From: Leptodactylus fallax
Lineage: Eukaryota; Chordata; Amphibia; Anura; Leptodactylidae
DNA: 64,000 nt
Assembly (NCBI GenBank): GCA_947044405.1
Contig: CAMRHE010000205.1
Location: 744,001-808,000, forward strand
Direction of reading: 5' to 3'
Shown: in pieces, positions 57,421-64,000 of the stretch
Position numbering within the stretch: the first letter of the stretch is position 1
How the letters are laid out: each line of letters opens with the position of its first letter
Made by a program: the position numbers and the translations under genes
The notes under the pieces: model-generated
What the model was told of the DNA's origin: nothing
What the model saw: only the letters and a program-made list of their open reading frames with translations
Database searches by the model: none

Positions 57421-57775
57421 CAGATGCATCTCAATAAATTAGAATATCTTTGAACCGTTTATTTCAGTAATTAAATTAAAAAAGTGACCTCCTATATTTT
57501 CTAGATTCTTTACACACAGAGTGTTCTTTTTCAAGTGTTTTATTTCTGTAAATGTTGATTATGGATTACAGGTAATGAAAACCCAAATCTAAGAAAATTA
57601 GAATATTGTAAAAATGTTCAGTATTGTACATTCACTGCCAAGGTTTCCTAAGCTTTTAAATGGTCCCTCAGTCTGGTTCAGTAGGACACACAGTCATGGA
57701 AGACGCTGATTATGAATTGTGTTGCTGAAATGAATGAACGTTTCAAAGATATTCTAATTTATTGAGATGCACCTG
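57421..57775. mobile_element. Tc1-type MITE, 355 bp, second copy, inverted
   Basis: The ends are CAGATGCATCTCAATAAATT and, inverted, CAGGTGCATCTCAATAAATT, with TA flanks (57419-57420, 57776-57777). Internal AAAGTGACCTCCTATATTTT is the reverse complement of the first copy, so the two lie head to head. Confidence 0.92.
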
Positions 57776-57777
57776 TA

Positions 57778-58559
57778 TTGGTCTGTCTTAACAAGAATGG
57801 ACTTATACATTTAAAGTAACTGAAAAGTGGAAACGTAAATATATTAAAGATATATATGCAAAGATATATTACAAAGTTTCTTATATTCACATGTACTATT
57901 AATTTATGAAAAGTGGTCTTATAATTGGAGGTATGCCTTAAAGGGATCCCATTTAATACCACCACGTTAATACTCTATTGCTTAATTGAAACTTTTGTGA
58001 TTGTTTCTGCTTGTTGCAGTTAACTTTTGTATCGTCATTTGAAAGTTTTAGCTGAGGAAAACGTGAAGAAGCTCAAGAAGCTATGTTCTGTTCTGTAAAA
58101 TAATTTTATTGAATCCCCCATGCCACGTCAGTCTCAAAGAAGACCCTTCCATTATTAGGATTTCTTTATACATTGGAAGAACATATCTAAACCAAGAGGT
58201 TTTAATAATTTTTTTGTGACTTTATTAAAGCAAAATGTGGATTTTTATCCGGAGTCTGTCAGTTGTATCTTTTGTTAAATTGTAAAAGCATGTTATGTAT
58301 GTTTTATTGCAAATAATTTTCTGATATTTGCAGAATTATTACTACCACTTCTAAAACATGTCAATTAGTTGTATCATGAAGGTCACATGAATGTGAAAAG
58401 AATACAGAAGAAGAATTGACAGATGACAAAGCATGCTCAAACCAGCTGCAACCTAATGATGTAGAGCAGTTTTTAAAGGTGAGAGACAGTTTTGGGAGAA
58501 AATTTTGTTTGCGACCTACCACTTCTGTGATTTTTCAGTACAGTGCATTTGTATTACAG
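57778..58559. other. No gene seen
   Basis: AT-rich with short frames only. Confidence 0.45.
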
Positions 58560-58855
58560 TGCATTGTACTAGTGATCAGATCCCCTGGTGGTCAAGACCC
58601 CTTATGGGGTTTAAAAATAAAATAAAAAAAAAAATTCAGATCACCCCCTTCCCTAGATCACATAAGTAAAAGTACTTAAATAAAGTTCAACACTAGGTAT
58701 CCCTGTGTCCAAAAACATCCAGTCTGCAAACTTATTACAATATTTTTCCCATTCGGTGAACACTGTAGCAGGAAAAAAAAAAAAATCAAGAGAGGTGAAC
58801 TGCTGTTTTGTCACTGTTTTGCTTCTCATAAAGCGAAAATATAAAAGTTACAGGT
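58560..58855 (-). repeat. piggyBac-type MITE fragment beside the LINE 3' end
   Basis: AGATCACCCCCTTCCCTAGA, ACATAAGTAAAAGTA and TTTCCCATTCGGTGAACACT are the reverse of text in 17776-19024 (TCTAGGGAAAGGGGGGGTGA; CGTTCACCGTATGGGA). It is cut at the LINE junction. Confidence 0.55.
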
Positions 58856-58884
58856 TTTTTTTTTTTTTTTTTAAATAAAAAGTA

Positions 58885-59473
58885 TTTTTTTTTTTTTATT
58901 CCAATAGTTTTTTATTGAAATTTTTAACAGAAATACAATACAAGTTAGAAACACATTGAGGAAACAAGGGCACAGTTATGACCTCATATACATCATAGTC
59001 GCAGTACAATACAATATACCCAGATGAGGTACATCCATGAATAAAATACATACAATGACAATGCATAGTACGAACAAGTAAATCTTATCAAACGTACGGT
59101 AAACCTAACATGTTGAGGCTATAGGGGACGACAGTCAGTTTTTGCCATAAGACGGAGAAGATGGGGAACAGGCTAGAGGAGGATAAGGAATAAAGCGAAG
59201 GGCAAAACAACAAAAGAACAGAAAACACAAACCATAGTCTAGGCCTAGAGAATGAATAAAATCGGATCGTATCCCCCCCACTCACAGAGTAGTCGGTTCG
59301 CCCCTTACAAAAGGGGGGGGGGACCCATCAGCTACCAGATATCAATTTTCCAATTTCTTAAATAAATGGTATATAGGTGTTACAGGAATAACAAATCATA
59401 GCAGCCCCCAGAGGCTATAAATAAAGTAGGATGAAATACCCTAGTGAAAGGGAAGGCCTCTTTGTATAGTCCG
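58885..59473 (-). other. LINE 3'UTR and A-rich tail
   Basis: Non-coding sequence after the ORF2 stop, ending in AATAAA-type words and an A-rich tail. Confidence 0.7.
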
Positions 59474-62400
59474 TCAATGAGTGTACGGTGGGGGGAATGC
59501 CTCTGCCCATGACTCCCAGTGCGTCCTGAATCTATCCAGGCCCCCTCCATTACATGCACAAATGCGCTCGTATTGATAGTTCAAGGACACCGCTGAAATT
59601 AACTCTGTCAAGGCCGGGCATGCAGTAGACTTCCATCTTCTCGCAACAAGTAGGCGGGCAGCCCCTAGCACCTGACAAACGACTGTTCTATGTCTACCAG
59701 GTAACATGTGAATACCTAGCAGGAGGAGTGCCAGTTCAGGTGTATACCCCACCACACCACCACACAGGCCATTAACCAAGGAAAACACAGAAACCCAAAA
59801 GGGCTGAATGAGTGGGCAGTGCCAGAACACATGGAATAAAGAGCCGGTCTCCCCGCATCCCCTCCAACAAAGAGGTGAACACGATGGGTAGAACTTAGCT
59901 ATACGTAAAGGAGGGTAATACCAGCGTAATAGTAATTTGCTATATTGCTCCCAATGTGAGGCACATACTGTGGATCGCTTAGCCCATCTGATCGCCTCTC
60001 GCCAGTGACCAACCTCAAATCTGCTACCTATGTCCTCCTCCCAAAGGATCATGTGTTTAGTCTTGCGGAAAGTGCAATCCATATTCAAAATTTGATACAG
60101 GGTTTTAGTTTTATAAGCCGCTGTGGAAGCCTGTGGGTGTAAGAGGTCGGCGGCCGACTGTGGCAGGTGTACCTGAGTTGATGTCGTGTCAGACAAGTAG
60201 GAAGTTAATCTGGTATATGTGTACGCTTCCCTTACGGGCAGATCAAATGTCTCTTTAAACACGGGGAAGGGCGCCCTAGTGCCACCCCTATACAGGTCAG
60301 AGACATACTTTACCCCACACCTGCGCCACACGTCTAGGGATAGATGTGGTATCTCGTGGGGGAGCATCGTAATGGGAAGATTCAGTGCTACCGTAGGGGC
60401 ATCCCCATCCTGCAGAGTACACAATGCATGCCATGCCCCAATCGTAGCCTGTACAGCTGGTGAAGCAGATATGGAAGATCCACTCCTGGGGCCTGACGCT
60501 AAAAGGTAACCCTCCCAGTCAGAAGTCTGAACCATTTGAGCCTCCATAGCTGGCCACAGTTTGTCATGGTTCGTTGTAAACCAGAACTGGAGTTGGCCTA
60601 AAACTATGGCTAAATAATAGTGATACAAGTTTGGTACACCCATACCCCCATTGTCTCTTGATTTAAACATTGTATGGAGTGCTATTCTGGGTTTGCCACC
60701 ATTCCATATAAAGGACATCATTTGTTTTTGGAAACTCAGGAAGGTGGACTTTGGTATCGGTATCACTAGTGTTCTAAAGTAATAAAGTATCCTGGGAAGG
60801 ATCAGCATTTTATATAGCACTATTCTTCCCATCCAACTATGCTCAAATTTAGTTAACCCATCAAGCTCCTTCTGGAGGATAGCCAGCAGGCCTGGAAAGT
60901 TGGCCTTAACTAAATCCTTTGTGTTTGAAGTGAGCTGTATCCCTAGATAAGGTATAGCGTGCGAGCACCATTGATAGGGCGATGTGTTTTTGATGTGGCA
61001 TATATTGTTTGGAGACATACTAATTCCTAAAATCTGGGACTTGGATTCATTAACTTTATAATATGATAACTCTCCGAAATCTTTCAGAATTTGAGATACA
61101 GTACAGAGCATATTATTAGAGTAGGTGAGGGACAGAATCACATCATCCGCAAATAGGTTAATTCTGTGGTCTGTCCGGTCTAACTTGATACCAGACAGAT
61201 CCGGATGTGTCCTGATCCTTTCGGCCAAAGGTTCCATCACCAATGAAAATATCAAAGGGGACAATGGGCACCCCTGTCTCGTGCCATTGGTAATGTCGAA
61301 GGGGCGGGACAGGACCCCATTCACCAGCACCCGAGCGGATGGGCTAGAGTAGAGTGCAGAGATTGCAGTAGCAATGGGACCAGAAAAACCAAATTTATGG
61401 AGAACCTCGAAAAGATACCCCCAATGTACCCTATCAAACGCCTTCTCCGCATCCAGGGACAGGAGCAGAGAAGGCGTCCGTCGAGCCTGGGCCGCGGCAA
61501 TCAGCGCGATCACACGCCTCGTGCCATCCGGTGCCTGTCTTCCCTTAGTGAATCCAACCTGGTCTCCTCCTATCAGTGTGGGCATGACATCAAGAAGCCT
61601 GTTAGCAAGTACCTTCGCAAACAACTTAACGTCCGCATTCAATAGTGATATGGGCCTGTAGTTAGAGGGTCGGGAGGGGTCCTTGCCTGGTTTGGGTAAT
61701 GTCACAATCGTTGCGGATAGCATCTCACGGGGAAAGGTACCTGTCACCATTGCTAAATTAAACACCTCAGTAAGGTGGGCAAGGATAAGTGGCTTGAACA
61801 GCTTGTAGTATTCCCCAGAGAACCCATACGGGCCGGGATATTTATTAAGCTTTAAACCATCAATCGCCCTAGCCACTTCCTGAGTGGAAATAGAAGCATT
61901 TAAAGACTGCAGCTGTGCAGGTGCAACAGAGGGAAGGTGCAAAGAGCACAGGAATCGGTTAACATCTATCATGGAAGGCTGCGTGGTGTCCGGGTCATCC
62001 TTCAAGTTATACAGGTCCTGATAATATTTGCTAAATTCATCAGCAATTTGTTGGGGGTGGAAGACTTTGTCTGTGGTCGCTTTAGACACAAGAAATGGAA
62101 TTTTAGATTTAATCCTTGCTGCCTTAACTCTCTGTGCCATTAGCTTGCTGGCTTTATTGTACGACCAGTAATAGGAGGCTTTCACACGTTTAGTGTGTTT
62201 TTCAAAATCCATCAGTAAATGGGCGCTCAAGTCATCCCTGGCCTTCCGCAGAGCATTCGACAGGGTAGGGTTAGGGTTAACTTTGTGCTTCTGCTCTAGA
62301 GAAGCAATAGAAGCAAGTAGCTCCCTCATCGTTTTCAGTTGAGTGCGCTTAAAGCGCGCAGCATGCTGAATCATTAGACCCCTGACAAATGCTTTATGCG

Positions 62401-62527
62401 AATTCCAGAGGCAAAACTTATCCTCTACCGAGGGGGAATTAATGTCAAAGAATTCGGCAATGTCAGTATGCAATTTCTCGGCTACCAATTTCAGAGACAT
62501 GACATATGTATTGTTTCGCCATGACAC
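59474..62527 (-). pseudogene. LINE ORF2, reverse transcriptase to C-terminus (1,017 codons open)
   Basis: The frame is open over 1,017 codons. Reverse transcriptase blocks are visible: LNKYPGPYGFSGEYYKLF, KDPSRPSNYRPISLLNADVK, LLSLDAEKAFDRVHW, NGTRQGCPLSPLIFSLVMEP and the catalytic LFADDVIL (about residue 460, + strand near 61145). A Cys/His cluster C-X3-C-X7-H-X4-C (CWRGCGETGSLFHVFWHC) lies near the C-terminus (+ strand near 59850). The protein would prime reverse transcription at nicked target DNA. The initial MSWRNNTY is not a true start: the frame continues the endonuclease segment after a one-base shift in a C run at about 62528-62534. One KYPGPYG is where relatives often have KSPGPDG. 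Confidence 0.9.
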
Positions 62528-63260
62528 GGGGGGGAGCCACTGTGCCCGCTAAGTGGATACTAAGTATGATAGGCGCATGGACCGACCACGTGATATTTCC
62601 TATTTCACAACTTTGCACTCTAAGTAGCATATCACTCTGGGCTAGGAACATGTCTATTCTGGAGTAGGATTGGTGACGAGCAGAGTAGTACGTATAATCT
62701 TTCTCAGAGGAATGAAAGCACCGCCAAACATCGTGAAGTTCCGCCTGCCGGAGCCAAGGGCCTAATTGTTGAGGTGGATGCTTGCCGCGATAGGTGGAGT
62801 CAGCAGCAGCGTCATGCACAATATTGAAATCCCCGCACAATAGAACCTGGCCCTGAGCCTGCTTCCTACACTTCTTCATTACTGAATTTAAAAAGGAAAT
62901 CTGACACGCATTAGGACAATATGCGTTTACAATAGTGATGGGGCAGTTGTCAAGCAGACAGGTGAGCGCTACATAGCGGCCCTTGGGATCTGAACTGACA
63001 TGTATTAACTGAAATGACACTGTATGTTTTACCGCTATGAGGACACCCGCAACCTTCTTGGTGGCATTGGAACAAAAGATATGAGGGAACAATTTGTGAG
63101 AGAGCTTTGGTGGATGAGAGTCACAGAAATGCGTCTCCTGTATGCAAATTACATCTGCTGCAGATCTGAGAGCCTCTTTCCACAACAGTGAACGCTTAAA
63201 GGGACTATTTAGTCCCCTCACATTAAGTGACAGTAATTTAACACCCATTAATATTATCAA
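62525..63260 (-). pseudogene. LINE ORF2, endonuclease domain
   Basis: It starts MIILMGVKLLSLNVRGLNSP. Apurinic-type endonuclease landmarks are SLNVRGLN, CIQETHF, VNAYCPN, LLCGDFNIV and YSRIDMFLAQ. In the terminal motif, usually SDHAPI, the Asp is replaced: WSVHAPI (codon GTC). That Asp is part of the catalytic centre, so nicking is probably lost. Downstream of the C run the frame is wrong and stops at 62463. The rest of ORF2 continues in the frame ending at 59474. Confidence 0.88.
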
Positions 63261-63519
63261 GAATTAGTAATACAGACTGGTAGTATAGAGGGTCGGACAA
63301 GAGGATAACGCTAAAATGACATCTCTCAGGCCTAGAGAAGAACAATTCGGTATTGTCATTAGTCAACACATAACTAGTTAACAGTAAGGGGAGAGAAAAT
63401 AATGTTACACAACCGAGCAGTGTAATACTGGGCAAACTTGGGGGGAAGTTTGCCATAAAAAGGGAGGTACAAAACACACCACAGGTGACTCACAGTACTG
63501 TACGTCCATAATGAGCTGT

Positions 63520-64000
63520 TCACTCGACGGAGGTGGTAGACTTCCATGGAGGGTCCAACTTATGGGACTCGGGCCTTGAAGGTTTCGGGACATTAGGCGC
63601 AGGTGGCGGCAGGTTCCATTGGTGGAGCAGGTTACTCCCGGAGTCAAAGGAGTTAAAGGTAGAAGTCATTCCATTCCTGTTAACGATGACTTTAGTTGGG
63701 AATCCCCACTTGTAGGGAATGTTGTGTTGCCGGAGGACCGCTGTAACAGGAGCAAGCTCTCTTCTGGCAGCAATGGTAGCCTGAGAAAGGTCAGCGTAAA
63801 GTTGAATTTCTTTAAACGGTTCAGGCAAAGATGGCCTTTTCCTCGACTCAAGCATGAGACGATCTTTGACATGGTAGAAATGTATGCGGGCGAGGGTATC
63901 TCTAGGGATATGATCCGGCATCCCCTTCGGCTTCGGCAGACGGTGGGCCCTGTCTATTATAAGATCCGCGTCAGAGCATTGTGGCAGGATAGTTTTCATT
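63520..64000 (-). CDS. LINE ORF1 protein, C-terminal part
   Basis: About 160 residues to the stop, with the N-terminal coiled-coil part beyond the window edge. DLIIDRAHRLPKPKG, RIHFYHVKDRLML, IQLYADLSQATIAARRELAP and YKWGFPTKVIVNRNG follow the pattern of L1 ORF1 (RNA-recognition motif then C-terminal domain), which binds the LINE RNA and acts as a chaperone in the ribonucleoprotein. The Met at 63999 is internal, not the start. A Pro-rich tail follows the domain. No break is seen in the visible part. ORF2 begins about 260 bp downstream. Confidence 0.8.
   Translation of the reverse strand, partial: MKTILPQCSDADLIIDRAHRLPKPKGMPDHIPRDTLARIHFYHVKDRLMLESRKRPSLPEPFKEIQLYADLSQATIAARRELAPVTAVLRQHNIPYKWGFPTKVIVNRNGMTSTFNSFDSGSNLLHQWNLPPPAPNVPKPSRPESHKLDPPWKSTTSVE

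Larger units (their letters stand above)
58885..64000 (-). mobile_element. L1-like LINE, 3' 5.1 kb, runs off the right edge
   Basis: The order on the - strand is ORF1 (ends 63520), ORF2 endonuclease (63260 to about 62525), ORF2 reverse transcriptase to C-terminus (to 59474), a 3'UTR of about 0.58 kb and an A-rich tail (T runs at 58855-58900 on the + strand, with AATAAAAAACTATTGGAATA on the - strand). The two-ORF design, apurinic-type endonuclease, and an ORF1 with an L1-type RNA-binding domain place it in the L1 superfamily. The 5'UTR, start of ORF1 and target-site duplication lie outside. Confidence 0.9.

Noticed and set aside
60219..61661. Several + strand frames of 75-96 codons
   Set aside because: They lie antisense to the LINE ORF2 and have no domain of their own.

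Overview
The window is anuran (frog-like) nuclear DNA. It holds two protein-coding genes, both on the + strand, in a background dominated by transposable elements. The evidence for a vertebrate is spliced CTNNA1 (alpha-catenin 1) and intronless PURA. The evidence for an amphibian is the load of Tc1/mariner elements, piggyBac-type and hAT-type MITEs, TTCACAC-ended foldback repeats, a Penelope-like remnant and an L1-like LINE. The species cannot be named from the sequence alone.

Region 1 (1-9030): the last eight coding exons of CTNNA1. They splice in frame over 1,332 nt to encode residues 464-906 in human numbering, meaning the end of M2, all of M3, the phosphorylatable linker, the F-actin-binding domain and the tail, followed by a 3'UTR of about 1.15 kb. 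The introns hold a deleted Tc1 element, a GT/AT microsatellite and four MITE copies.

Region 2 (9031-37000): about 28 kb with no host gene. It contains Tc1 fragments; a nearly intact Tc1-type element (15372-16984) whose transposase has one in-frame stop; a complete gag-only LTR retrotransposon (17587-21326) with a CGTAT target duplication, whose left LTR carries a TTAA-flanked piggyBac-type MITE; an hAT-type MITE (25761-26836); and a long-inverted-repeat element (about 32451-35780) whose core has grown into an array of roughly 44 copies of a 53-bp minisatellite. Just before PURA lie a Harbinger-type MITE nested in another MITE and an inverted pair of Penelope-like termini.

Region 3 (37100-39250): PURA, a single-exon 284-aa nucleic-acid-binding protein with a GC-rich 5' region, a TCTCGCGAGA promoter motif and an AT-rich 3'UTR.

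Region 4 (39250-58850): no host gene seen. It holds MITEs, a decayed DD35E Tc1 element (44549-46109), an apparently intact Tc1 element (49805-51451) with a 340-aa transposase nested in a palindromic MITE, a truncated Tc1 (53595-54125) and two inverted Tc1-type MITEs (56613-56973 and 57421-57775).

Region 5 (58885-64000): an L1-like LINE on the - strand, running off the right edge, with ORF1 (partial) and ORF2 broken once by a frameshift in a C run.

No rRNA, tRNA or CRISPR array was recognised. Family names come from recalled motifs and manual alignment; no database search was run.
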